34,564 bases of DNA from Glaciecola sp. (GTDB lineage: Bacteria > Pseudomonadota > Gammaproteobacteria > Enterobacterales > Alteromonadaceae): the NCBI GenBank assembly GCA_029251505.1, contig JAQXDG010000120.1:1-34564 (forward strand), read 5' to 3'. The notes under the pieces were generated by a model that saw only the letters and a program-made list of their open reading frames with translations, had not been told where the DNA came from and ran no database searches. The first letter of the stretch is position 1. The number at the start of each line of letters is the position of its first letter. Shown here piece after piece: positions 1-7,775 of the stretch. The position numbers and the translations under genes were made by a program.

Positions 1-106
1 AGTTGTTAATGTGGGTCCATAATAAAATAAGCGCTTATGGGTTTGCGCTTACTAACTTTAAATTTTAATAAAAGGAGTCAATACTCTGTCATATAAGGTT
101 TTTTTT

Positions 107-133
107 ACTTATCCACCAAAACTGTGGATAAGT
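107..133. promoter_or_regulatory. Inverted pair of DnaA-box-like sites
   Basis: ACTTATCCAC (107-116) and GTGGATAAGT (124-133) form a perfect 10-base inverted repeat around a 7-base spacer. The minus-strand reading of 123-131 is TTATCCACA, an exact match to the strong DnaA-box consensus TTATNCACA. The plus-strand copy at 109-117, TTATCCACC, differs only in the last base. Binding by DnaA is inferred from the consensus. Without a T-tract a terminator is unlikely. Confidence 0.5.
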
Positions 134-312
134 ATGTGCATGACTTTGTAAATGGTGATTAATGAACCAAATAAGCAGGTCAATAGGGTTTTGCGAAAAT
201 ATTACTGTTGACAGGGAAAAATATTTACATTTCAAACGTTTACTGTTTTTTAAGATAATGTTTTACTCTTTGATGTTGTTTTTTAAGCGTAATTTTATTT
301 TGAACCAAGAGA

Positions 313-321
313 TGTGTATAA
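313..321 (-). promoter_or_regulatory. DnaA-box-like site (TTATACACA)
   Basis: The minus strand reads TTATACACA, which fits TTATNCACA exactly and equals one of the strong box sequences of E. coli oriC as I recall. It lies about 190 bases from the inverted pair at 107-133 and about 210 bases before the MATE start. A single 9-mer is weak evidence; the clustering is what makes it notable. Confidence 0.4.
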
Positions 322-531
322 CGTTACTAAAATGATTGTATCTGCTTAAGTTGATCGCTTTTTAGTCAAAAAATTGACGCCGATGTAAGAAAAAATAGAG
401 ACACCTACTAAAGCGAGCCATCCCTTTGCATACAATTACGACAAAAAGGGTGAGGGGATTAACTCCGCGAATAAAACAAATCATGATATCCTGCTACTCG
501 AAACGACAAAAATGGCAATGACTAAGTAAAA

Positions 532-1899
532 ATGACTCAATCCACGACCCCTGCAAATCGTATGCTCGAAGGAAATATCAAAAAAACATTAATGGATATG
601 ACGATCCCTATGATTTTTGGCATGATCATGTTAATGACATTTGGTTTAGTCGATACGTTTTTTGTTAGTTTATTAGGTACACAAGAACTAGCAGCAATCA
701 GTTTTACGTTTCCAGTGACGTTTACGGTTATTAGTTTAAATATTGGACTCGGCATTGGGACTTCAGCTGTTATCGGCAGGCTTTTAGGCGCCAATGAACA
801 TGCCAAAGCGCGTTTAGTGGCTACGACAGCATTAATGACTGTTGTTTGTTTAGTCGGTATTTTATCCATTGTTGGTATCAATACCATTGATCCTATCTTT
901 ACGTTACTTGGTGCAAGCCCTGAATTATTAGTCCATATCACAGATTATATGAGTGTGTGGTATGTGGCAGGTATATTTTTAGCATTGCCAATGGTTGGCA
1001 ATAGCGTTTTACGTGCAGCTGGAGACACCAAAACACCGAGTGTAATCATGGCTGTCGGTGGCGCAATTAATGTCGCATTGGATCCTCTATTAATATTTGG
1101 CTATGGTCCTATGCCTGGATTAGGTATACAAGGTGCAGCTATCGCAACTGCGATTGCATGGGGCGTCGGCGTCATTTGGATTATTGTCCTGCTGATTAAG
1201 CGTGAGTTAATGACGCCTCGTTTATTGACTATGAGCGAATTTACCCAAAACGTACAAGGTATATTCAAAATTGGTTTACCTGCAGCCGGAGCGAATATGC
1301 TTACGCCAATGGCGGCGGGTGTTGTCACTGCTATTGTTGCCGGTTATGGTGATGCTGCCGTTGCTGCATGGGGAGTGGGTGGACGTCTAGAATCAATCGC
1401 CTGTATTGTATTGCTCGCACTGTCAATGACGTTACCGCCTTTAATATCACAAAATATGGGTGCGAATAATATCGCTCGTGTCAAAGCCGCTTATAAACTT
1501 GCGATAACTTTTGTGCTTGGATTTCAGTTGTTAGTGTTCGGGTTAATGTATCTGACATCAGATTACATTGCACAGGTGTTTGCTAAAGAAGAAAATGTTG
1601 CGACATTAATTGCACTATTCTTAATGATTGTCCCATTAGGCTATGGCGTTCAAGGCGTCGTCGTTCTCACTAATTCGGCATTCAATGCGCTGCACCAACC
1701 CATGGCTGCATTAACCTTAAATACATTGCGATTATTTTTATTTTTTGTGCCTTTTTGTTACTTGGGCAGTATATGGTATGGGTTGATTGGATTATTCATT
1801 GGTGCGGTGTTGGCAAATTTTGTTATGGCCGGTATTTCTTTCTTTTGGTTCCGTCGACAAATTCACACCCTTACCGATTCATCTACTATTGGCGATTAA
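532..1899 (+). CDS. MATE family multidrug efflux transporter
   Basis: This 455-residue inner-membrane protein matches the MATE family in length and character. It is almost entirely hydrophobic, with about twelve predicted membrane segments in two similar halves. The region [20 protein letters not shown] near residues 38-57 and the glycine-rich [19 protein letters not shown] stretch near 70-88 are typical. MATE pumps export cationic drugs or metabolites in exchange for Na+ or H+; the substrate cannot be read from sequence. The start at 532 has no clear Shine-Dalgarno sequence, and ATG 562 (MLEGNIKK) is an alternative. The stop lies 7 bases before the uvrB ATG on the same strand, so the two genes are probably co-transcribed. 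Confidence 0.9.
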   Translation: MTQSTTPANRMLEGNIKKTLMDMTIPMIFGMIMLMTFGLVDTFFVSLLGTQELAAISFTFPVTFTVISLNIGLGIGTSAVIGRLLGANEHAKARLVATTALMTVVCLVGILSIVGINTIDPIFTLLGASPELLVHITDYMSVWYVAGIFLALPMVGNSVLRAAGDTKTPSVIMAVGGAINVALDPLLIFGYGPMPGLGIQGAAIATAIAWGVGVIWIIVLLIKRELMTPRLLTMSEFTQNVQGIFKIGLPAAGANMLTPMAAGVVTAIVAGYGDAAVAAWGVGGRLESIACIVLLALSMTLPPLISQNMGANNIARVKAAYKLAITFVLGFQLLVFGLMYLTSDYIAQVFAKEENVATLIALFLMIVPLGYGVQGVVVLTNSAFNALHQPMAALTLNTLRLFLFFVPFCYLGSIWYGLIGLFIGAVLANFVMAGISFFWFRRQIHTLTDSSTIGD

Positions 1900-1906
1900 A
1901 GCAGTT

Positions 1907-3925
1907 ATGACAAAAATGTTCGAGTTACAATCTAAGTATTCACCTGCAGGGGACCAACCCAAAGCCATTGCAAGTTTAGTCGAAGGGATTAATGACGGTT
2001 TAGCCTGCCAAACATTACTTGGGGTAACAGGGTCAGGTAAAACCTTTACGATGGCGAATGTCATAAATAGTGTGCAGCGTCCGACGTTGATCATGGCACA
2101 TAACAAAACCTTAGCTGCACAATTATATGGAGAGATGAAAGAGTTTTTTCCAAACAATGCTGTTGAATATTTCGTGTCATATTACGATTATTATCAGCCT
2201 GAGGCGTATGTACCAAGCACTGATACCTTCATAGAAAAAGATTCCTCTATTAATGACCACATAGAACAGATGCGTCTGTCTGCTACTAAAGCGTTGATGG
2301 AACGTCGCGACGTTATTATAATTGCCAGTGTTTCAGCCATATATGGTTTGGGGGATCCAGAATCGTATATGAAAATGCTGTTACATTTTCGCCAAGGCGA
2401 TACGATGGACCAACGTGATATTTTACGCCGTCTAGCCGAATTACAATATAAGCGTAATGATGTTGCCTTTGAACGAGGCACCTTTCGTGTGCGCGGGGAT
2501 GTGATTGATATTTTTCCTGCGGATAGTGAAAAACAAGCTGTACGGGTAGAATTGTTCGATGAAGAAATTGATCAAATAAGCTTATTTGATCCTCTTACGG
2601 GCGCAGTCGATAAAAAAGTTGCGCGAGCAACCGTATTTCCAAAAACGCATTATGTTACTCCGCGTGAAAAAATCGTTGAAGCGATTGAACGGATCAAAAC
2701 CGAACTCACCTCTCGCAAAGCACAGCTGCTGGGCGCGAATAAACTCATAGAAGAGCAGCGTATTTCCCAGCGTACCCAATTTGATATAGAAATGATGCTT
2801 GAACTTGGTTATTGCTCCGGGATTGAAAACTATTCGCGTTATTTATCTGGTCGAGCTCCGGGTGAGCCGCCTCCCACATTAATTGATTATTTCCCTAAAG
2901 ATGGGCTGTTAATGATAGATGAATCGCATGTCACGGTGTCACAAATTGGTGCTATGTACAAAGGCGATCGGTCACGCAAAGAAACCCTGGTGGAATATGG
3001 TTTTCGCTTGCCTTCAGCGTTAGATAATCGACCGTTAAAATTTGATGAATTTGAACATATTGCACCGCAAACGATCTACGTATCTGCAACACCAGCTAAA
3101 TACGAATTAGAACGCTGTGATGGTGATGTCGTCGAGCAATTAGTGCGGCCTACAGGATTACTCGATCCACAAATTGAAATCCGGCCTGTAGGAACACAAG
3201 TGGATGATGTTCTTTCGGAAATTCATAAACGGGTTGCCTTAAATGAGCGTGTACTAATTACTACGTTGACTAAACGCATGGCGGAGGATTTATCCGAATA
3301 CCTCAATGAGAATGGGGTCAAAGTTCGTTATATTCACTCTGACATTGATACGGTTGAACGGATTGAAATTATTCGTGATTTACGTATTGGTATTTTTGAC
3401 GTGATTGTCGGTATTAACCTGTTGCGTGAAGGATTGGATATGCCAGAAGTATCTTTAGTTGCTATTTTAGATGCAGACAAAGAGGGTTTTTTGCGGGCAG
3501 ACAAAGCGTTAATCCAAACAATTGGGCGGGCAGCTCGTCACTTGAATGGGCGCGCAATACTCTATGCTGACCGCATTACCGGATCAATGCAGCGAGCCAT
3601 GGACGAAACGGATCGTCGTCGTAATATACAAATAGCCCACAATAAAGCTAACGGCATCGTGCCTCAAGCATTGAATAAACCGATTACCGATATCATGGAT
3701 ATCGGAGATGATTCGGCGCATCCTGCGTCAGGCAAAGTGCGTTTACGAAAAATTGCTGAGAAGGAAAAAACGTACCAGAAAATGACGGCGACACAAATGA
3801 TGGCCAAAGTAGCTGAGTTGGAGAAAACTATGTTTGAAGCAGCACGGGAACTGGAGTTTGAAAAGGCAGCGTCACTGCGTGATGATATTGAAACGCTCCG
3901 TCGTGAAATTGTCAAAATTTCGTAA
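1907..3925 (+). CDS. uvrB: UvrABC excinuclease subunit B
   Basis: UvrB is the damage-verifying helicase subunit of nucleotide excision repair; it is loaded by UvrA and recruits UvrC to cut. The 672-residue protein has the expected length (E. coli about 673). Visible parts are the N-terminal SPAGDQP motif (12-18), Walker A GVTGSGKT (39-46), the tyrosine-rich beta-hairpin [17 protein letters not shown] (92-108) that clamps the damaged strand, helicase motif [11 protein letters not shown], and a C-terminal UVR domain (about 632-667) for UvrC contact. The frame stays open 40 codons upstream, but that stretch overlaps the MATE gene and is not UvrB-like, so ATG 1907 is chosen; ATG 1916 is a close alternative. 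No ribosome-binding site is obvious, which suggests coupling to MATE translation. No LexA box was seen in front. Confidence 0.97.
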   Translation: MTKMFELQSKYSPAGDQPKAIASLVEGINDGLACQTLLGVTGSGKTFTMANVINSVQRPTLIMAHNKTLAAQLYGEMKEFFPNNAVEYFVSYYDYYQPEAYVPSTDTFIEKDSSINDHIEQMRLSATKALMERRDVIIIASVSAIYGLGDPESYMKMLLHFRQGDTMDQRDILRRLAELQYKRNDVAFERGTFRVRGDVIDIFPADSEKQAVRVELFDEEIDQISLFDPLTGAVDKKVARATVFPKTHYVTPREKIVEAIERIKTELTSRKAQLLGANKLIEEQRISQRTQFDIEMMLELGYCSGIENYSRYLSGRAPGEPPPTLIDYFPKDGLLMIDESHVTVSQIGAMYKGDRSRKETLVEYGFRLPSALDNRPLKFDEFEHIAPQTIYVSATPAKYELERCDGDVVEQLVRPTGLLDPQIEIRPVGTQVDDVLSEIHKRVALNERVLITTLTKRMAEDLSEYLNENGVKVRYIHSDIDTVERIEIIRDLRIGIFDVIVGINLLREGLDMPEVSLVAILDADKEGFLRADKALIQTIGRAARHLNGRAILYADRITGSMQRAMDETDRRRNIQIAHNKANGIVPQALNKPITDIMDIGDDSAHPASGKVRLRKIAEKEKTYQKMTATQMMAKVAELEKTMFEAARELEFEKAASLRDDIETLRREIVKIS

Positions 3926-3952
3926 TTGTGTTCACTAAGCTATTCGTATAAT
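3926..3952 (+). promoter_or_regulatory. Possible sigma70 promoter for the LysR gene
   Basis: A perfect TATAAT (3947-3952) lies 15 bases after TTGTGT (3926-3931), in the gap between uvrB and the LysR gene. The spacer is short and the -35 weak, so only the -10 is persuasive. It would give a 5' leader of about 100 bases. Confidence 0.3.
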
Positions 3953-4057
3953 ACGGGTAGGTGATAAAGTAATAAACTTGCACACTAGGTAATCTAGACT
4001 AAGCTTTATGGTATTGCAATTCATACCTAAACAATAGAGTTAATCGAAGGTACATTT

Positions 4058-4984
4058 ATGCTTAGTCGCTTGCAAGAATCCGATATTAAATTACTTCGGG
4101 TTTTTTATGCGGTAGCTTCATGTAACGGATTTACAGCCGCTGAGCCAGTTTTACGGATGCAACGCCCTAATATCAGCGCAGCTATCAAAAAATTAGAAGA
4201 ACGCCTCGATTTGATCTTATGTCACCGCGGTCGCGGCGGCTTTCAAATCACGAAAGAAGGTGAGGTCGTTTACCAAGAAACCAAACGTATTTTTAATGCG
4301 TTTGATAACTTTGTTTTCAATCTGAAAAACCTCCATGATGATTATTCGGGTCATGTGACATTGGTCTTGATGTCAGGTTTACCTCTGTCTGTGCACTTAG
4401 GCGTTAGTAGAGCCGTCAAATCAACGATGAAAAAATTCGATGATATCCATATTAATATCCAAAATCGTTTATACAATGAAGTGGAGCATGTTGCTTTGTC
4501 GGGCGAGTGCCACTTAGTGCTCGCAACGTATGACATGGTGAAGCCTGAATCGGTGCTTTTTCATCCTACAGGGACAACGTTTAATGGTCGTTTATATTGT
4601 GCACCGTCTCATCCCTTAGCTAAGTATAAAGACAAGTTACCCAGTTCGATCAATATTGAAGACTATCCTGCGATCGGTATTTCAGGTTTGTCTTCCTCAA
4701 ATTATATTAATGATAACGCGCGCATGACGATCCAAACATTTTCTGATTCATTTGATGTCTGTATGGCGGCGATCATGACGGGCGAATATGTCGGTTTACT
4801 ACCCGATTATATGGCAAAAGAACAAGGTGTGTCATTAGGATTAGTGCCAATTGGGGGAGGAGAACTATTTCCGTTTCAACATGAGTTGTTTGTCATGAAT
4901 GGAAAGAACACGCGACTCAATCCCGTATTGCGGCATTTAATCAAAGAATTAAGTCATTTTGTTTCTGAATCACAAAGGCGCTAA
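4058..4984 (+). CDS. LysR family transcriptional regulator
   Basis: The 308-residue protein has the usual LysR layout and length. Residues about 7-65 form a winged helix-turn-helix (ISAAIKKLEERLDLILCHR is the recognition-helix region) and about 90-300 a periplasmic-binding-protein-like effector domain. The helix-turn-helix sequence is somewhat divergent: RGRGGFQITKEGE replaces the more common R-x-x-R-x-x-x-LT-x-x-G. GAAGG at 4046-4050 supports ATG 4058. LysR regulators often control a divergent neighbour, but here uvrB lies upstream on the same strand and queC converges from downstream, so the target is not evident. The function beyond ligand-responsive transcription control is unknown. Confidence 0.88.
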   Translation: MLSRLQESDIKLLRVFYAVASCNGFTAAEPVLRMQRPNISAAIKKLEERLDLILCHRGRGGFQITKEGEVVYQETKRIFNAFDNFVFNLKNLHDDYSGHVTLVLMSGLPLSVHLGVSRAVKSTMKKFDDIHINIQNRLYNEVEHVALSGECHLVLATYDMVKPESVLFHPTGTTFNGRLYCAPSHPLAKYKDKLPSSINIEDYPAIGISGLSSSNYINDNARMTIQTFSDSFDVCMAAIMTGEYVGLLPDYMAKEQGVSLGLVPIGGGELFPFQHELFVMNGKNTRLNPVLRHLIKELSHFVSESQRR

Positions 4985-5008
4985 TGCACAAAGTAAAATG
5001 CATTAGCG
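4979..5008. terminator. Hairpin between convergent LysR gene and queC
   Basis: CGCTAATGCA (4979-4988) and TGCATTAGCG (4999-5008) pair perfectly over 10 bases with a 10-base loop. The LysR stop codon lies inside the left arm. It sits between two convergent genes, where a bidirectional terminator is expected, but neither side has a clean T-tract, so efficiency is uncertain. Confidence 0.5.
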
Positions 5009-5018
5009 TAATGATTTG

Positions 5019-5705
5019 CTACTCGTAAGGGATAGGATCGACCTGTTGATTGCAGCTAAACGCTTCAAGTCGTTCAACGCAAGCACCGCATTTACCACAT
5101 GCTTTATCCCGACCGTTATAGCAGGTCCAAGTATGCGTGTAATCTAAACCGAGCGTCATACCTCGGGCCAAGATATCAATTTTACTCATAGCAACAAAAG
5201 GCGTACTGATTGCAACAGGTTGAAAGTTAGCGATGCGACTGACTTCATCCATTTTTTGTACAAACTCAGGTCGACAATCTGGATAAATCGCATGATCACC
5301 ACTATGCGCGCCGTAATACACCGTGTCGGCTTCAAGTGACACTGCATAGGCAATGGCAAGGGATAGTAAAATCATATTTCGGTTAGGCACGACGGTGGAT
5401 TTCATATTATCAGCTTCATAATGCCCTTCAGGGATCGCTATGTCGTCAGTTAATGATGAGCCGCCTAACAATGAATTAATCGCGCTGATATCAACAACCT
5501 GATGTTCGATACCTAACTCAGCACACACATGCTTTGCATATTCGACTTCTTTGACATGTTTTTGGCCATAGTTAAAGGTCAATGCGGCAATATCTGAACG
5601 CGCTAAACCTGAAGCCAAAATATGATGCAATAAGGTAAAAGAATCCATTCCACCGGAATAAATGAGTACTGCTTTTTTCTTAATTGAAGGGATTGTCGTC
5701 GTCAT
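5019..5705 (-). CDS. queC: 7-cyano-7-deazaguanine synthase QueC
   Basis: QueC converts 7-carboxy-7-deazaguanine to preQ0 using ATP and ammonia, a cytoplasmic step of queuosine synthesis. The 228-residue length is normal. The PP-loop SGGMDS (17-22) binds ATP, and the C-terminal cysteines C195, C203, C206 and C209 (C-x7-C-x2-C-x2-C) are the zinc site. [18 protein letters not shown] is a typical QueC region. It is divergent from queE, with about 100 bases between the starts. It acts after QueE in the pathway, so the two neighbours catalyse successive steps. queD and queF are not in the window. Confidence 0.96.
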   Translation of the reverse strand: MTTTIPSIKKKAVLIYSGGMDSFTLLHHILASGLARSDIAALTFNYGQKHVKEVEYAKHVCAELGIEHQVVDISAINSLLGGSSLTDDIAIPEGHYEADNMKSTVVPNRNMILLSLAIAYAVSLEADTVYYGAHSGDHAIYPDCRPEFVQKMDEVSRIANFQPVAISTPFVAMSKIDILARGMTLGLDYTHTWTCYNGRDKACGKCGACVERLEAFSCNQQVDPIPYE

Positions 5706-5809
5706 AAATCGCCATGTGTAGTGAATGATTTTTTAATGCTGCTATTTTAATGTATTATGCTCACTTCTCCAATGCCAGTGTTACGTTTTCTTCTATTTAA
5801 GGGGCTACT

Positions 5810-6493
5810 ATGTCAGCAACCGTTCAATACCCGGTCAATGAAATCTTTGAATCTATTCAAGGAGAAGGTCGATTTACTGGTGTGCCTTCGGTCTTTATAA
5901 GGCTACAAGGTTGTCCCGTTGGTTGTCCATGGTGTGATACGCAACATACTTGGACTGTGGCGAATGAAGATATCATTACGGTGACGCAGTTGCGTGAAAA
6001 AAATGCAGAAGCACCCACGCATGCTTATATGAGCGTTGCTGGATTCTTAAACGAGTATAGTAAACGTGGTTATCAAGCTAGGCATATTGTGATTACCGGA
6101 GGGGAACCGGCGATGCATGATTTACTGCCGTTAACCACTGAATTACTGGCACAAGGTTGGAGTGTGCAAATTGAAACTAGCGGAACCTTTGCATTATCAT
6201 GCCACAAAGAGGTATTTGTTACGGTTTCACCGAAAATTAATATGCCAGGTAAATTCCCCATATTGCCACAGGTGATGGCGCGTGCGAATGAAATCAAACA
6301 TGCGATTGCCATGCAAAAACACGTGGATGAATTGCAGACGCTATTGGTCGAATGTCCAGTAATGGATGATACCTTGATTTATTTACAGCCCATTTCGCAA
6401 CAGGCACGAGCAACAGAATTAGCCGTCGCTACCTGTATCAAACATAACTGGCGCTTATCTTTACAGACCCATAAATTTATTGGCATTGAATAA
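5810..6493 (+). CDS. queE: 7-carboxy-7-deazaguanine synthase QueE
   Basis: QueE is the radical SAM enzyme that contracts 6-carboxytetrahydropterin to 7-carboxy-7-deazaguanine. The 227-residue protein shows the cluster motif C35-x3-C39-x2-C42 within QGCPVGCPWCDTQHTW and a GGEP SAM-contact motif in VITGGEPAMHDLLPL. The N-terminus (YPVNEIFESIQGEG) is very like E. coli QueE. An AAGGGG Shine-Dalgarno sequence at 5799-5804 sits at good distance from ATG 5810. The enzyme works just before QueC, whose gene is divergent. The next gene begins 55 bases downstream on the same strand. Confidence 0.96.
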   Translation: MSATVQYPVNEIFESIQGEGRFTGVPSVFIRLQGCPVGCPWCDTQHTWTVANEDIITVTQLREKNAEAPTHAYMSVAGFLNEYSKRGYQARHIVITGGEPAMHDLLPLTTELLAQGWSVQIETSGTFALSCHKEVFVTVSPKINMPGKFPILPQVMARANEIKHAIAMQKHVDELQTLLVECPVMDDTLIYLQPISQQARATELAVATCIKHNWRLSLQTHKFIGIE

Positions 6494-6548
6494 ATTACGA
6501 TTACTGTTACAGTTAACTTACTTTACCTTTGTCTTGAGTTAGGTTCCT

Positions 6549-7430
6549 ATGCGCAGTTTTTATTCATGTTGTCAGTTTACATGTCGCCGTATCTTCGTGA
6601 TAAGCACTGTCTTACTCGGGTTTTTCTCTACCTTCAGTTTTGCCGCGGTCTGGACCATTAACTACCCTAAACAACCGGTACAAAATAGTATTCATTCTCA
6701 ATATATCGTTGATGTATTAGAGCTAGCTTTACAAAAAACCGGTGTGCGCTATGAGCTGGTTGAATCTACTGATGTGTTATTGCAGGGGAAAGCGTTTAAG
6801 TTGCTCAGTAATAACCGAACGGTCAACGTTGTGTGGGCGATGACGGATGATAAACGCGAGGAAGACTTTTTACCCATCCGGATCCCACTGTATAAAGGCT
6901 TGATTGGATGGCGCGTATTATTAGTTAATCCGGAAAAATTGTCGCAACTCGAAAGCTCAAAATTACGAGATAACTATGCTGTGCAAGGTATGGATTGGCC
7001 GGATCTGAAAATTTTACAAGCAAATGGATTTAATGTTGTCAGTGCGACAAATTATGATGAAGCCTTTACCATTATGCATCGTAAACAAGCGGATATGTTT
7101 CCGCGTTCTATTATTGAAGTATTTGGCGAGCTAGCTCAACCTGAACTCACTAAAGCATTGGTGATTGAACCCAACTTTGTCCTACAATACCCTGCGGCAA
7201 CGTACTTTTTTGTGAATCAGCGTGATGTGATATTAGGGAGGTTATTAACGACAGGATTGGAGATGGCTGTAGCAGATGGTTCGTTTGATAAACTATTTTA
7301 TGCAACGTATCTAGATATGTTGCAGCAGTTGGGGCTAAATAAGCGTACATTGCTGACGCTTAAAAACCCTTTACTACCAATCCACACGCCATTGGTTGAT
7401 AAGGCATTGTGGTACCAAATCAACCCATGA
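6549..7430 (+). CDS. Periplasmic solute-binding-like protein (SBP family 3 type), orphan
   Basis: The 293-residue protein starts with a charged N-terminus and hydrophobic core (about residues 14-32, ending SFSFAAVW), a probable Sec signal peptide. The rest resembles the amino-acid-type periplasmic binding fold: YVIDV-like helix start near residue 50, a central AVQGMDWPDLKILQANGF stretch, and a C-terminal ATYFFVNQRD...LGRLLTTGLEMAVADGSFDKLF segment like the transporter-type substrate-binding domain. No ABC permease or ATPase gene is adjacent, and no histidine kinase or cyclase domain is attached. It may be a stand-alone sensor partner or scavenging protein; the ligand is unknown. Co-transcription with queE is possible. 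A single TAGGTT at 6540-6545 is the only ribosome-binding candidate. Confidence 0.72.
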   Translation: MRSFYSCCQFTCRRIFVISTVLLGFFSTFSFAAVWTINYPKQPVQNSIHSQYIVDVLELALQKTGVRYELVESTDVLLQGKAFKLLSNNRTVNVVWAMTDDKREEDFLPIRIPLYKGLIGWRVLLVNPEKLSQLESSKLRDNYAVQGMDWPDLKILQANGFNVVSATNYDEAFTIMHRKQADMFPRSIIEVFGELAQPELTKALVIEPNFVLQYPAATYFFVNQRDVILGRLLTTGLEMAVADGSFDKLFYATYLDMLQQLGLNKRTLLTLKNPLLPIHTPLVDKALWYQINP

Positions 7431-7442
7431 GTGTTTAAGCAA

Positions 7443-7772
7443 TTATTGCTCTTGGTTTTTATGTACGTCTTTCATCGAACGACCAGAAGGATCGGCGTTG
7501 TTTTTAAAGCTTGCATCCCATTCTAGTGCCTCAACGGTTGAACAAGCGATAGATTTACCACTAGGCACACATTGAGCCGCTGACTCTTGCGGGAAGTAAC
7601 CTTCGAAAATAGTACGGTAGAAGTAACCTTCTTTCGTATCTGGCGTATTAATTGGGAAACGGAAACCCGCATTGGCTAACTGTTGATCGCTTACTTGTTC
7701 TTCAACAAATTCACGAATTGAGTCGATCCAAGAGTACCCAACACCGTCACCAAATTGTTCTTTTTTTTTCTT
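7443..7772 (-). pseudogene. asnB: Detached C-terminal part of asnB
   Basis: Reading on in the same frame past TAA 7773-7775 gives K-K-K-K-EQFGDGVGYSWID, then EEQVSDQQL, FRFPINTPDTKEGYFYRTIFE, CVPSGKSIACST, ALEWD and DPSGRS, ending at TAA 7443-7445. These segments match the end of E. coli AsnB in order and spacing. Joined to the upstream part, the gene would encode 557 residues, the normal length. There is no start codon or ribosome-binding site that would make this part independent. It ends 12 bases from the convergent binding-protein gene. Confidence 0.85.
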
Positions 7773-7775
7773 TTA
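7761..7775 (-). other. 15-base A-rich block replacing five asnB codons
   Basis: On the coding strand this block reads TAA AAG AAA AAA AAA. In related AsnB proteins the five residues here are A-W-R-Q-K. The length is exactly kept and both flanks are in frame and conserved, so the change looks like base substitution across a short tract, not an insertion or deletion. A base-calling or assembly error is possible. Confidence 0.75.

Larger units (their letters stand above)
1..531. other. AT-rich non-coding region upstream of the MATE-uvrB unit
   Basis: No convincing gene: the longest ATG-started frames are about 20 codons and have no ribosome-binding site. The region is AT-rich. It holds a perfect 12-base palindrome (ATAAGCGCTTAT, 27-38) whose GCGCTTA half recurs directly at 45-51, and three DnaA-box-like sites listed separately. 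A TTGACA hexamer at 208-213 and a TTGACG at 374-379 (with a weak TAGAGA 16 bases later) are possible -35 elements, but neither has a good -10, so I do not call a promoter. No LexA box of the form CTGT-N8-ACAG was found. The gene to the left is outside the window. Confidence 0.6.

Noticed and set aside
208-213. TTGACA as a -35 element for the MATE gene
   Set aside because: No acceptable -10 hexamer follows at 15-19 bases, and the start codon is over 300 bases away.
205-214. CTGTTGACAG as a possible LexA box
   Set aside because: The LexA consensus needs eight bases between CTGT and ACAG; here there are two.
1-531. Replication origin because of DnaA boxes and AT-rich DNA
   Set aside because: Only three boxes are present and none of the usual origin neighbours (dnaA, dnaN, gidA/mnmG, parAB) is in the window; a regulatory or titration role is more modest.
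1787-1906. 40-codon upstream extension of uvrB
   Set aside because: It overlaps the end of the MATE gene, is not UvrB-like, and UvrB normally starts shortly before the FxLxSxYxPxGDQP region.
7437-7452. AGCAATTATTGCT as a terminator between the binding-protein gene and asnB
   Set aside because: The stem is short with almost no loop and no T-run; it overlaps the asnB stop.
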